Assembly (NCBI GenBank): GCA_046351215.1
Contig: JAXLYX010000016.1
Coordinates: 62,001 to 126,000, forward strand
Direction of reading: 5' to 3'
Origin: JAXLYX01 sp046351215
GTDB taxonomy: Bacteria; Myxococcota_A; Polyangia; Polyangiales; Houyiibacteriaceae
DNA: 64,000 nt
The first letter of the stretch is position 1, and each line of letters begins with the position of its first letter. Below, in pieces: positions 25,318-33,935 of the stretch. The notes under the pieces are model-generated. The model was not told the DNA's origin, did no database searches, and was given only the letters and a program-made list of their open reading frames with translations. The position numbers were made by a program, and so were the translations under genes.

Positions 25318-26004
25318 GTGAGCCAGTCGCGGAAGCACGCACCCAAGAGCTCGCCGGGCCGCGCCGCGGGGCCCCGGGCGGTCGACGCGCGGGAGCGGAT
25401 CCACCGCATCGTCGAAGCCGCGGTCGCCTTGGCGGACGAAGGGGGCTTCGAGGGCGTGCGCACGCGCGACGTCTGCGAGCGCGCGGGCGTGTCGATGAGC
25501 GCGCTCTACCGCGTGTTCCACAGCAAGGAGGAGATCCTCCTCTCGGCCTTCGCCGAGGACCTCTTGCTGCTCGAGGCGCACGTCGCGCGGCGGCCGGTCG
25601 AGGGCGAGACGCCGGAGCTGCGCGTGGGGCGGTTCTTCCGCTTCGCGACGGGCGCGTTCCTCGAGCGTCCGAGCTACGCGCGGGCCGTGATCGCGGCGAT
25701 GGGCTCGGGACAGTCCCGTTCGCTCGCGCAGCTCGAGGCGGTGGTCCATCGCATGACCAAGCTCATCGACGACGCGATCACCGCGCGTGGCACCGACGGC
25801 TCGTGGGAGCGCGATCCGGAGGATCCGGAGCGGGCCGCGATCGTGCTGCATCGCGTCTGGTTCGCGTTGCTCGTCGGCTGGTCCGCGTCGGTCTACTCGA
25901 CCGAGCAGGTCTTCCGCGAGCTCGATCTGACGGCTCGATTCGTGTTGAACGAGGGGCGGCGAGCGCGCATCGAGCGCGCCGATCGCACCCGCGGGGGGGA
26001 GTGA
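25318..26004 (+). CDS. TetR-family regulator upstream of the ERG2-like gene
   Basis: This is a 228-residue TetR protein from GTG 25318, with AGGG just upstream. The DNA-binding domain spans about residues 22-70: ARERIHRIVEAAVALADEGG, then DVCERAGVSMSALYRVFHSK with the recognition helix, then EEILLSAFAEDLL. The C-terminal helices would form the ligand pocket. The ERG2-like gene begins two bases after its stop, so the two are one operon, and a perfect 16-bp palindrome lies directly upstream. A sterol or related lipid as ligand is plausible from the partner gene but not shown. Confidence 0.88.
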   Translation: MSQSRKHAPKSSPGRAAGPRAVDARERIHRIVEAAVALADEGGFEGVRTRDVCERAGVSMSALYRVFHSKEEILLSAFAEDLLLLEAHVARRPVEGETPELRVGRFFRFATGAFLERPSYARAVIAAMGSGQSRSLAQLEAVVHRMTKLIDDAITARGTDGSWERDPEDPERAAIVLHRVWFALLVGWSASVYSTEQVFRELDLTARFVLNEGRRARIERADRTRGGE

Positions 26005-26006
26005 TC

Positions 26007-26579
26007 ATGGGTTACGTCTTCGATCCGGAGGTGCTCGAGGAGCACACGCGCGCGGTGCTCGGGATGCCGCGTGAAGAGATGTTCGACGCGCTCACGGCGT
26101 CGCTCGCCGAGACCTACGGCGAGCGCATCCACCGCGGGCCTCGCCGGTGGATCCTCAACAACGCGGGCGGCGCGATGGGACAGATGACGTTCCTCTACTC
26201 GTCGTTCGACGAGTACCTGATCCTCTTCGGCACGCCCATCGGCACCGAGGGGCATTCGGGTCGCTACGCGACGGAGGTCTGGGACTTCGTGCTCGACGGT
26301 GGGATGTGGGGCTATGCCGAAGGCGACACGGCCCGCGTCGAGGTCGGCCCCGGCGACGTCCACCATCTCGGGGCGAACGTGGCCAAGGGCTATCGCATCC
26401 CCGACCATTGCTGGATGCTCGAGTACGCGCGCGGCCCGATCCTCACGATGTTCCCGTTCGGCCTGGCCGACACGCTCTTCAGCACGCTCGACGTCTCGGT
26501 GCTGGGGCGGACGGTCGCGCATTTCGCCGAGGGTCTCGGGCGCAACGCACGGGCGGCGCTCCGGGCGTCGAAGGGCTGA
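26007..26579 (+). CDS. ERG2/sigma-1 receptor-like protein (C-8 sterol isomerase family)
   Basis: Eukaryotic ERG2 isomerises the delta-8 double bond of sterols to delta-7; the sigma-1 receptor is a non-enzymatic relative. This 190-residue protein shows the family core almost throughout: WILNNAGGAMGQMTFLYSS, FDEYLILFGTPIGTEGHSGR, VGPGDVHHLGANVAKGYRI and CWMLEYARGPILTMFPFGLA, then DTLFSTLDVSVLGRTV. The residues corresponding to the ligand-binding Asp and Glu appear present (EVWDFVL and CWMLEYA). Unlike yeast ERG2 it has no clear N-terminal membrane anchor. It sits two bases after a TetR gene. Sterol synthesis is known in some myxobacteria, which supports a real isomerase role; no other sterol gene is in the window. 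Confidence 0.88.
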   Translation: MGYVFDPEVLEEHTRAVLGMPREEMFDALTASLAETYGERIHRGPRRWILNNAGGAMGQMTFLYSSFDEYLILFGTPIGTEGHSGRYATEVWDFVLDGGMWGYAEGDTARVEVGPGDVHHLGANVAKGYRIPDHCWMLEYARGPILTMFPFGLADTLFSTLDVSVLGRTVAHFAEGLGRNARAALRASKG

Positions 26580-26699
26580 GCGGCCCACGGTCGCGGCCGC
26601 CGGTCGCCCCACGTCGCCTGGCCGGAGGCGGCCGTTCGTGCTTCCTAAGCGCCAGGTCGCAGTGGGACCAAGGCGCAGATCGGGGGAGGGCGAGGGGAC

Positions 26700-28124
26700 G
26701 TGACGAGACCGGAGCGGAGCGGGCAGGGAGCCCGAACCCTTCGAGAGCTCGCGCGCTGGCTCGTCGTGCCCTGGCTCCTGCTCGCCGGCGGGGCGGGCCT
26801 CGCCCGCGCGGACGACCCTCCGCCGGCCGATTCGGCGGCGCCGGCCGCTCCGCCCGCCGAGCGCCCGGCGCCGATCGACGGCACCGAGCCGCGGAACGGC
26901 AGCGAGCTCGTGCACCCGCCGCCCCTCGTCGCACCCGCCGGGGCCGTCCCGAGCCGGCGTACCGAGATCGCGGGCTTCCCCGGTGTGGTCGCCAACAACA
27001 ACTTCGGCGTGATCTTCGGGCTGACCAGCTCGATCACGCGCTTCGAGCCCGGCTACGCGCCGTTCCGATGGCGCGTCCAGCTGGTGGCCTCGGCGGCGAT
27101 CCGCGGCTCGGACAGCGGCGTCACCTCCCCGCTCCAGACGGCCGATCTACGCCTCGACCTCCCGGGCCTGCTCGGCGGTCGCCTGCGTCTCTACGCGCTC
27201 CTGCGCTATCGCCACTCGCTCCGTGCGGCCTACTACGGCGTCGGCAACGGCACGAGCGCGACGATTCCCGACGACTACACCGGACCGCCCGATCGCTACT
27301 TCATGTCGATGCGGGAGATGTTCGAGGCGCGGAGCTTCGCGCGCTACCGTCTGCGTCGGGGCCTCGACTTCGTCACCGGTCTCGGGATCACGGGGATCGA
27401 CACGACGCCGTACGACGACAGCCTCCTCGCCCGCGACGCCGCGGCCGCGGCGACCCAGGCCGATCCCGTCCTCCGGGGCGAGGCGCGCGAGCTCTTGGTC
27501 GAAGGGCTCGTCGGGCTGCTGCTCGACACGCGGGACGACGAGTTCAGCCCGACGCACGGCGCCTACCACGAGGTCTCGTTCCGGGGAGGCGGCGGTCCCT
27601 CGTCGGATCGGCAGGCGGCCTACGGCTCGCTCTACTTCAATTCCCGATGGTTCTTCCCGCTCGTCGGCGAGAAGCTCGTGCTCGCCCTCCGTGGAGCCGC
27701 CGACCTCGGCTTCGGGCCGATGCCCCTCCTCGCCCTCTCGACGCTCGGCGGCTACTCGAGCTTCGCGGGACCGGCGGGCTCCTCCGGCAACCGCGGTCTC
27801 CCCTACGGCCGCCAGATCGGACGCACGAAGCTGCTCGCGAACGTGGAGCTCCGCAGCGTCTTCGCCCGTTTCCACCTCCGGCGGCAGCAGTTCGGTCTCG
27901 GCGCCGTCGCCTTCGTCGACGCGAGCCGCGTCTTCGCATCGCTCCTCGAGACCGACGGCGGCGTGAACGGAGGACCTCCGTTGCGCTTCGGCTTCGGCGC
28001 CGGCCTGCGCATCCTCTGGGGCCGTGCCTTCGTGTTCCGCATGGACGTCGGCATCTCGCCGCGCGCCGCCGTGGACGGAAGGACGAGCTTCCAGGGCACG
28101 TTCTCGCTCGGACACGTCTTCTGA
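26700..28124 (+). CDS. Omp85/BamA-like outer-membrane beta-barrel protein
   Basis: This is a 474-residue exported protein. The N-terminus has a signal-like segment (WLVVPWLLLAGGAGLARAD) and a proline/alanine-rich linker. The rest has alternating strands of a surface-antigen (D15/Omp85 C-terminal) barrel, with the loop-6 variant GNRGLPYGR and a terminal Phe in TFSLGHVF, the usual outer-membrane sorting end. There are no POTRA domains, unlike full BamA; it is closer to patatin-associated or TamA-barrel relatives. GTG 26700 follows an AGGGG run. It probably sits in the outer membrane; cargo unknown. It ends at a strong hairpin shared with the convergent neighbour. Confidence 0.75.
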   Translation: MTRPERSGQGARTLRELARWLVVPWLLLAGGAGLARADDPPPADSAAPAAPPAERPAPIDGTEPRNGSELVHPPPLVAPAGAVPSRRTEIAGFPGVVANNNFGVIFGLTSSITRFEPGYAPFRWRVQLVASAAIRGSDSGVTSPLQTADLRLDLPGLLGGRLRLYALLRYRHSLRAAYYGVGNGTSATIPDDYTGPPDRYFMSMREMFEARSFARYRLRRGLDFVTGLGITGIDTTPYDDSLLARDAAAAATQADPVLRGEARELLVEGLVGLLLDTRDDEFSPTHGAYHEVSFRGGGGPSSDRQAAYGSLYFNSRWFFPLVGEKLVLALRGAADLGFGPMPLLALSTLGGYSSFAGPAGSSGNRGLPYGRQIGRTKLLANVELRSVFARFHLRRQQFGLGAVAFVDASRVFASLLETDGGVNGGPPLRFGFGAGLRILWGRAFVFRMDVGISPRAAVDGRTSFQGTFSLGHVF

Positions 28125-28125
28125 G

Positions 28126-28147
28126 CCCGCGCGCTCCGGCGCGGGCG
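28126..28147. terminator. Bidirectional terminator hairpin
   Basis: GCCCGCGC (28126-28133) and GCGCGGGC (28140-28147) form a perfect eight-base stem with a six-base loop, filling the gap between the convergent genes ending at 28124 and 28152. It lacks a T tract, as is common at this GC content. Confidence 0.6.
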
Positions 28148-28151
28148 AGCC

Positions 28152-28985
28152 TCACGCGCCGAGCTCTTCCTCGGCCTTCCTCCGCGCGCGCTCCTCGGTC
28201 ATCGCCTTCGTGAGGCGCTCGGCCGCGCGCTTCGTGTCGCGATCGCCGGCGACGACGAGCAGCTCGGTCCGGCCGCTCTTCGTCTCGCCGACGAGCCGCT
28301 CGACGTCTTCCTCCTCGGTGTCGAAGCTCTCGGAGCGCAGGCGCTCGAACTCGGTCCAATCGAAGGTCGACACGCGCGGCGCGACGAGCCATCGACCGAC
28401 CTCCACGCGCAGCTCGTTCCCGTCGAGATCGAGCACGACCTTCGTCCGCTCGTCCACGCTCCAGAACGCCCAGCCGACGGGCCCCACGACGGCCAGCCAG
28501 AGCACCCAGGCCCAGGGCGAGCCCGGCCCCTCCGTCCGCTCGAAGACGCCGGCATCCCGGTCGGCGACGTAGGCCTGGTACGCCGCCATGAACGCGTCGG
28601 CCTCGCGCTCCGAGACGTTCGAGGCCTGGAAGAGGGTGCCGCCGAGCTGGAGCTGGATGGTCGTGCCGTCGTCCCCGGCGTCGATGCGCGCCCACGCGAG
28701 CGAGAGGGGGCCCGCCTCGAAGCGTTGCGGCGCCTCCCCCGCGAAGAGGCCGTGCTCGGTCGCCACGCACAGGGGCGTCTCGCCGCTCGCGCGCCGCTCG
28801 CACCGCACGGTCACGGCGGTGTTCTGGAAGGTCCACGCCGCGAAGGCCCCGGCGAGCGCGAAGGCGACGACGAACACGGTCCAGGCGAGGCCCCGACGCC
28901 GGAGCCTCGCGGTCACGAGGCGCTTCGGCCGCTCGGGGGGAGGGGGGGCGTTCTCGCGGTAGGTCAACGAGGCGGAGCGTGCCAC
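28152..28985 (-). CDS. Membrane protein with two TM helices, unknown function
   Basis: This is a 277-residue protein. Residues about 33-55 (LAWTVFVVAFALAGAFAAW) and 160-180 (WAWVLWLAVVGPVGWAFWSV) are predicted membrane helices enclosing an extracytoplasmic domain with one Cys pair (VRCERRASGETPLCVA). The C-terminal part is highly charged and cytoplasmic (RLTKAMTEERARRKAEEEL). No family is recognised; the overall shape resembles PH-domain or DUF3592-like membrane proteins. It converges with the barrel-protein gene and lies downstream of a lipoprotein gene on the same strand. Confidence 0.55.
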   Translation of the reverse strand: MARSASLTYRENAPPPPERPKRLVTARLRRRGLAWTVFVVAFALAGAFAAWTFQNTAVTVRCERRASGETPLCVATEHGLFAGEAPQRFEAGPLSLAWARIDAGDDGTTIQLQLGGTLFQASNVSEREADAFMAAYQAYVADRDAGVFERTEGPGSPWAWVLWLAVVGPVGWAFWSVDERTKVVLDLDGNELRVEVGRWLVAPRVSTFDWTEFERLRSESFDTEEEDVERLVGETKSGRTELLVVAGDRDTKRAAERLTKAMTEERARRKAEEELGA

Positions 28986-29049
28986 GTCCGCGCCGTCGCC
29001 GGCCAGCCTCGGAGCCGGAGCCGAACGGACGGCGCGCGTCGCGGTCGGC

Positions 29050-29667
29050 TCAGACGAACTTCATGATCAGCGCGATGATCTCGGAATTCACCGGCACCGG
29101 GAAGCCGTCGACGAGCACGGTGCCACGGACGGCCACCGGCTCGCCGAGCTGGATCTTGGCCTGCTTGTAGGTCAGCTCGAGGTCGCGGAAGCCCATGGTG
29201 TGTCCGTCCATCGCGCCGCCGTGGAACACGAGGGGATCCTCGTCCGGCGTGTTCGCCGTGACGACGATGCTCTGCGAGAGGAGGCTGCGCTTGTAGCCGA
29301 GTCCGATCTCGATGGTTCCGGAGACCGTCTCGCCCTCGGTGAGCACGTACTCGTCGAGGCTGATCGTCAGGAGGACCCGCGTGCGGAGGACGTCGACCGA
29401 CGCGTCGACGGTCATCGTGTCGCGATCGACGATGCGACCGAGGTCGAGGCCCGTACCTTGCAGCTGCAGGTTGTCGAGGGTGCCGCTCAGCTGGCTCCAG
29501 TCGATCTTCGTCATCGACGAGCCGAGCGCGCCGAGCGCGTAGCCGGCCTTCTCTTCGTTCGTCATCTCGACCTGCGCCGTACCGTCGCCGGTCGTTTGAC
29601 TCGGGGCGTCGCAGGCGCCGACGAAGAGCGAGATCGCACAGGCGAGAACGAGGGGGAGCTTCTTCAT
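29050..29667 (-). CDS. Lipoprotein of unknown function
   Basis: This is a 205-residue predicted lipoprotein: the start MKKLPLVLACAISLFVGAC is a textbook signal peptide with lipobox VGAC. The mature part is beta-rich (RTRVLLTISLDEYVLTEGE, VVTANTPDEDPLVFHGG) and could be an immunoglobulin-like sandwich. No catalytic motif or known family is evident. ATG 29667 is preceded by AAGGATC. It stands alone between genes on the same strand, with about 65 bp to the downstream membrane-protein gene. Expected location is the periplasmic face of the inner or outer membrane. Confidence 0.65.
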   Translation of the reverse strand: MKKLPLVLACAISLFVGACDAPSQTTGDGTAQVEMTNEEKAGYALGALGSSMTKIDWSQLSGTLDNLQLQGTGLDLGRIVDRDTMTVDASVDVLRTRVLLTISLDEYVLTEGETVSGTIEIGLGYKRSLLSQSIVVTANTPDEDPLVFHGGAMDGHTMGFRDLELTYKQAKIQLGEPVAVRGTVLVDGFPVPVNSEIIALIMKFV

Positions 29668-29951
29668 GGGGACGGATCCTTCGAGTTCGAGGGCGCAGCT
29701 CGCCCTCCGAACGGGCCCTCGCGATCGGGGGGGCCCGTCCGTGGTCGTGGCATTTCCGGCTCTCGCATCGCGGGATGCGACCGAGGTGTCGCCACACCCG
29801 GTGCGAGAGTCGACGTGGACGGATCCATCGCACACACGCCGCCGTTACATCCATCGGTCCGCGTTGACTCGCGACGACATTTCGGGGGACGCGCGTCATT
29901 GACCCAGCTGGCCAGATCGCGGTGCGTTCCGGCAACGAGCGCGTCCGCGCG

Positions 29952-30839
29952 TCAACGGCCGAGCTTGCGGAAATCGATCGGGCGCATGAGGGCGCGATGG
30001 ATGCCGGTCGCCACGAGGTTCCGGTCGCGATCCCAGAGGTGCACCATGCCCGAGACGTAGCCGTCCGCGGCCTGGAAGACCTCGCTCTCCTGCAGCAGCC
30101 ACTCGCTCTTCGTCGGTGCGAGGAAGTGCACGGAGAGCTCGAGGCTGACGACGAGCATCGGCTCGGCGGTGGGCCCACGCTTCTGGAGCATCGCCGGCCC
30201 GAGGATGTCGGCGGCGGGGATGTAGCCGAGCGGATCGAGCTCGCCGGTCGGCAGCCGCGGGGTCTTGCGGAAGCGGAACCATCCGGCCCACTTCGCCGCG
30301 CCCGGCTCGAAGTCCGGATCCCAGGGCAGATGGCCCATCGCCGTCTTCACCTCGACCGAGCGATGGTAGTTGAGCCGATGCACCGGGTAGTCGCTCGGCA
30401 CCTCGTACTGGATGTCCTCGGGATCGGCGACGTCGGGCGGAACGGGATTCGTGAAGCGCGTGTCGATCGGCTGATCGGGTGCGAAGGTCGCCACGAGGTG
30501 GAGGTCGCTCCGCGGCTCGTCGCCCGCGCTCGCGGCGGCGCCTTCTCCCGCCATGTCGATCGCCACCTGACGCGAGCCCTTGCCGGCCCGCAGTGTGCGG
30601 GCGTCGAAGCGCACGGCGCCGGCGGTGATGGGCGAGAGGAACGTGGCGGTCGCGCTCCGCAGGGCGTAGCGGGGATCGTCCACGTGCGTGCGCGCCGCGC
30701 TCGTCGCGGCCGCCATCGTCACGCCGCCGAAGGCGTAGACGACGTTCCATCGATCCGAGAGATGACCGCGGTAGCGGTTCGCGACCTCCGCATCGGCGGT
30801 GACGCGGATGTCGCCGAGGAGATCGCCAGCTCGATCCAT
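29952..30839 (-). CDS. Thioesterase-like (double hotdog) protein
   Basis: This is a cytoplasmic protein of 295 residues related to the acyl-CoA thioesterase-like (TesB/4HBT_3) superfamily. It begins MDRAGDLLGDIRVTADAEV. The N-terminal hotdog shows RWNVVYAFGGVTMAAATSAA, the helix that sits above the sheet, then SATATFLSPITAG. A second hotdog repeat contains LSVHFLAPTKSEWLLQESEV and YVSGMVHLWDRDRNLVATG near the end. It probably hydrolyses an acyl-CoA thioester. It is divergent from another hotdog-like gene at 30969, with 129 bp between them, so the pair may share control. Confidence 0.78.
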   Translation of the reverse strand: MDRAGDLLGDIRVTADAEVANRYRGHLSDRWNVVYAFGGVTMAAATSAARTHVDDPRYALRSATATFLSPITAGAVRFDARTLRAGKGSRQVAIDMAGEGAAASAGDEPRSDLHLVATFAPDQPIDTRFTNPVPPDVADPEDIQYEVPSDYPVHRLNYHRSVEVKTAMGHLPWDPDFEPGAAKWAGWFRFRKTPRLPTGELDPLGYIPAADILGPAMLQKRGPTAEPMLVVSLELSVHFLAPTKSEWLLQESEVFQAADGYVSGMVHLWDRDRNLVATGIHRALMRPIDFRKLGR

Positions 30840-30968
30840 CGATCGAGTCCCTAGCACGGTCGGGACCGGGGCTCCGGGAACGGCGGTCCGCATTCGTGCG
30901 CGGCCGACCCCTTCGGGTGAGCCGTTCCCGCGCTCCGCGACCGTCCGTGCCATAGTCCGCGCACGCCC

Positions 30969-31877
30969 ATGACCGCCATCGACACCGCCGTGCTCGCGTC
31001 CCTGCGCGAGCTCGTCACCGAGACGCACGATCACGAGACCCGCTTCCGCGGGACGATGTTCTTCACCGACGAGCTCCTCGGTCCTCCGGGCCGCGTGCAC
31101 GGAGGGATCCATCCGCTCGTCCGGACCCTGCCGATCCTCGCGAGGCTGCGCGGCGACGCCGGCGCCCCGACGCGCGTGCGCATCGACGCGGCGCTCCAGA
31201 AGGGTCTCCCGATCGGCGACCTCGTCGAGTTCGACGGAACCTACCGAGACGAGAACGGAGGCTTCCGACTCGAGACGCGCTTCCTCGGCTCCGAGCGTCT
31301 GCGCGCGACGGCCACGGTGCCGACCGCCGCGGATCTCCCCCAGGGCGAGGCCCTCGAGCGATGGCGCCTGCTCTTCGAGAAGGCCCAGAAGGAAGAGGAG
31401 CGCACGATGCGCGTGATCGGGGTGAAGTACCACCTCACCGATTCGCTCGTCTGGCTCGACCTCCGCACCTTCGACGAGGTCGACGCGGACGCGCACCTCC
31501 GTCGGGCGCTGCTCCCGAACGGCGGAGTCGGTCTCGCGGCGCTCTCGACGCAGCTCGACGCGATCGGCGCGACCGGACGCGGCGCGCGCATGCGTCATCC
31601 GCACTTCACCAAGCACATCACGCTGAGCTTCGACCTCGAGGGCCTCGAGCCCGGCACGCCGCTCCTCCTGCTCGCCGATCGCACGACCATCGTCGAGGAC
31701 GAGACCTCGGAGAAGGTCGAGATCAAGGGCGAGCGCTTCGGCACCGCGACGGTCGAGGTCGCGGCCGTCGACGCCGACTTCCGCCGCTGCTTCTGCCACG
31801 GCTTCGTGACGGCCCATCCCGTCGACCCCGAGCGTTTCGCCGGCTTCGAGGAGATGCGGAAGCTCAGGCAGCCCTGA
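30969..31877 (+). CDS. Hotdog-fold protein, possible thioesterase
   Basis: This is a 302-residue soluble protein. The segment PPGRVHGGIHPLVRTLPILA near residues 38-57 resembles the G-x-x-H-G-G helix entry of hotdog thioesterases, and a repeated half seems to follow (RGARMRHPHFTKHITLSFDL). No clear catalytic Asp or Glu can be named, so activity is uncertain. It is divergent from the thioesterase gene ending at 29952 and convergent with dnaA, from which it is separated by a strong hairpin. A fatty acyl-CoA related role is inferred from the fold and its neighbour. Confidence 0.6.
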   Translation: MTAIDTAVLASLRELVTETHDHETRFRGTMFFTDELLGPPGRVHGGIHPLVRTLPILARLRGDAGAPTRVRIDAALQKGLPIGDLVEFDGTYRDENGGFRLETRFLGSERLRATATVPTAADLPQGEALERWRLLFEKAQKEEERTMRVIGVKYHLTDSLVWLDLRTFDEVDADAHLRRALLPNGGVGLAALSTQLDAIGATGRGARMRHPHFTKHITLSFDLEGLEPGTPLLLLADRTTIVEDETSEKVEIKGERFGTATVEVAAVDADFRRCFCHGFVTAHPVDPERFAGFEEMRKLRQP

Positions 31878-31893
31878 GGGAGCGGAAGCTGCG

Positions 31894-31927
31894 CGCGCCC
31901 GGAGCCGACCGGACGGCCCCGGGCGCG
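31894..31927. terminator. Bidirectional terminator hairpin after dnaA
   Basis: CGCGCCCGG (31894-31902) and CCGGGCGCG (31919-31927) form a perfect nine-base stem with a 16-base loop between the convergent hotdog gene and dnaA. No T tract. Confidence 0.5.
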
Positions 31928-31934
31928 ACGCGCT

Positions 31935-33326
31935 TCAGAGTCCGAGACGGCGCTGGATCGCCTCGAGCGGTCCGAGGACGTCGAGGTCGCCCTGCTCCAC
32001 GAGGCTCTCGATCTTGCGGCAGGCCGAGAGCACGGTCGTGTGGTCCTTGCCGCCGAAGCGCTCGCCGAGCTCGGGATAGCTCGTCGAGAGGTGCTGTCGG
32101 CAGAGGTACATCGCGAGCATGCGCGGGAACGTCACGCTGCGGTGACGGCGCTTGCCCTTGAGGTCGGCGAGACGGATGCCGAAGTAGTCGCAGACGGCCT
32201 TCTGCACGTCGTCGACCGTGGTCGCCGACTCGCTCTTCGGCATCGCGTTGCGGAGCGCCATGCGCGCGAGCTCGAGGTCCATCTTGCGGCCGAGGAGCTC
32301 GGCCTGGACGGCGAGGCGGAGCAGCGTGCCCTCGAGCTCGCGGACGTTGCTCTTCACGCACTGCGCGAGGAAGTTCGCGAGCGTCTTGTCGAGCGGGATG
32401 CCCTCCTGCTCGGCCTTCTTCTCGAGGATCGCGACGCGCGTGTCGATGTCGGGCGGCTGGATGTCCGCGACCATGCCGGACTGGAAGCGGCTGATGATGC
32501 GCGCCTCCATGCCCTCGAGGTGCTCGGGGTAGACGTCCGACGTCACGACGATCTGCTTGTCGAAGTGATGGAGCGCGTTGAAGGTGTGGAAGAACTCCTC
32601 CATCGTGCTCTCGCGCTTGGCGATGAACTGGATGTCGTCCATGAGGAGCACGTCGCAGCCGTTGCGGTAACGGTCGCGGAACTGCTCCATCTGGTTCGTC
32701 TTGATGGCGGAGATGAACTCGTTCGTGAAGGTCTCGGCCGAGAGGTAGAGGATCCGCGCGTTCGGATTGTCCTCGCGGATCTTCTGGCCGATGGCGTTCA
32801 CGAGGTGGGTCTTGCCGAGACCGACACCGCCGCAGAGGAAGAGCGGGTTGTAGCGCTTGCCCGGGGTGGTCGCGGCCGCGAGGCTCGCCGCGTGGGCGAG
32901 CTGGTTCGAGGCGCCGACGACGAAGCTCTCGAAGACGTACTTCGGGTTCAGCTCGGGGTCGGGCACGGCCGGCGAGGCGGCGACGGGGGCCGGGGCCACG
33001 GGAGCCGCGGCCGGCGGGGGAACCGTGGCCTCGCGCGCCTTCGGCGCCGGGACCCGATCCTTGAGGCGCTCGTCCACCACGGGACGGATGCGCAGGGGGT
33101 GGACCAGGTCCTCGCCGAGCTCGGTGAGGACCTCGTCACACGCTTCCATCACGAGAGGCTGGTAGTGCTGCACCAGCCACTCGCCGTGGAAGCGGTTGGG
33201 CACGCGGAGGACGAGGACCTCGCCCTCCACACGATCCAGCTCGACGGGGTCGAGCCACGTCTCGATCATCTCGGCCGAGAGGCGCGAGGCGAGCTTCGAG
33301 CGGGCGCGTGTCCACAGGTCGTCCAT
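31935..33326 (-). CDS. dnaA: Chromosomal replication initiator DnaA
   Basis: DnaA is the AAA+ ATPase that binds DnaA boxes and opens oriC. From ATG 33326 it has 463 residues: domain I starts MDDLWTRARSKLASRLSAEM, a short Ala/Pro-rich domain II spans about residues 100-125, and the AAA+ domain has Walker A GGVGLGKTHL (Lys172) and Walker B LLMDDIQF. Domain IV ends with the signature GKDHTTVLSACRKIE. I chose ATG 33326 because GGGGAA lies just upstream; a TTG at 33344 would add six residues. It is transcribed away from a 640-bp non-coding region with a perfect TTGTCCACA box, and is about 30 kb from dnaN on the same strand. Confidence 0.98.
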   Translation of the reverse strand: MDDLWTRARSKLASRLSAEMIETWLDPVELDRVEGEVLVLRVPNRFHGEWLVQHYQPLVMEACDEVLTELGEDLVHPLRIRPVVDERLKDRVPAPKAREATVPPPAAAPVAPAPVAASPAVPDPELNPKYVFESFVVGASNQLAHAASLAAATTPGKRYNPLFLCGGVGLGKTHLVNAIGQKIREDNPNARILYLSAETFTNEFISAIKTNQMEQFRDRYRNGCDVLLMDDIQFIAKRESTMEEFFHTFNALHHFDKQIVVTSDVYPEHLEGMEARIISRFQSGMVADIQPPDIDTRVAILEKKAEQEGIPLDKTLANFLAQCVKSNVRELEGTLLRLAVQAELLGRKMDLELARMALRNAMPKSESATTVDDVQKAVCDYFGIRLADLKGKRRHRSVTFPRMLAMYLCRQHLSTSYPELGERFGGKDHTTVLSACRKIESLVEQGDLDVLGPLEAIQRRLGL

Positions 33327-33369
33327 CCGGAATTCCCCAAACAAACGGCGTAGTTATCCCCTCGATCCC

Positions 33370-33387
33370 CAGCTTGTCCACAAGCTG
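33370..33387. promoter_or_regulatory. DnaA box within an 18-bp palindrome
   Basis: CAGCTTGTCCACAAGCTG has eight-base arms around CC and contains the high-GC DnaA box TTGTCCACA. It lies 44 bp upstream of the chosen dnaA start, a position typical for DnaA autoregulation. Confidence 0.55.
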
Positions 33388-33801
33388 GATCACGAGTCTT
33401 CTGGCCTGTCTCGGACTCCCCTGGTCCGAACTGCGGTCGGTGCGTCTGAGACCGGCCCCCCAACGAAGGGAACGCGAACCTAGCAGCGTGCCCTGGGGGT
33501 GTCTACGGGGTCGTTTTGGGAAAATCGTAACTCGTCGGGATCGCGAAAGATTCACAAGCGTCGAAATCCGACCCGCATCGGCGGTGATCCCCCGTCCCTG
33601 GGGGTGACATCTCCAAGCATACGGAATCATTGCAGAATCGGACGCGCTGGATCGGGGCTCCAAGGGCCCGCCGGGACGCTCCCGCGGGAGCCCGGTGTCG
33701 ACCCTGGATCACGTTCCCGAGCTTCGGTGCCGAAGCCCCTGGGATCCCTGGGGGATCACGATGATGATCGGACCAGCCGGAATTCGGGCCCCGGCGGATC
33801 C

Positions 33802-33839
33802 CCTCGGATGGCCGAAAACAACCTTGAACGTATGTTCAG
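33802..33839. promoter_or_regulatory. 38-bp element upstream of dnaA with LexA-like palindrome (copy 2)
   Basis: It begins CCTCGGAT and ends TTGAACGTATGTTCAG, matching the copy at 2295-2332 at 29 of 38 positions without gaps. It lies 476 bp upstream of dnaA and 131 bp upstream of the outer-membrane protein gene at 33970; GATACACT follows at 33841-33848 and might be a -10 for the plus strand. Fit to the recalled myxobacterial LexA box is 15 of 17. Confidence 0.45.
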
Positions 33840-33910
33840 CGATACACTCGGCCAGGTCGGTGGGGGAAGGGGCGGGTGGGAGCTCGCCCACCCCGCTCGG
33901 CGGCCCTTCG

Positions 33911-33935
33911 AGAGCCGTCCCCGGCTCTTTTCTTT
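33911..33935 (+). terminator. Intrinsic terminator in leader of outer-membrane protein gene
   Basis: AGAGCCG (33911-33917), loop TCCC, CGGCTCT (33922-33928) and then TTTCTTT form a canonical rho-independent terminator, the only one with a clear T tract I saw in the window. It ends 34 bp before ATG 33970. A second hairpin GGGTGGG/CCCACCC (33874-33893) lies just upstream. It either ends a short RNA or acts as an attenuator. Confidence 0.7.

Noticed and set aside
33824..33848. TTGAAC and TACACT as a sigma70 promoter pair
   Set aside because: The spacing is 13 bp, too short for a standard promoter; the -35-like part belongs to the palindrome.
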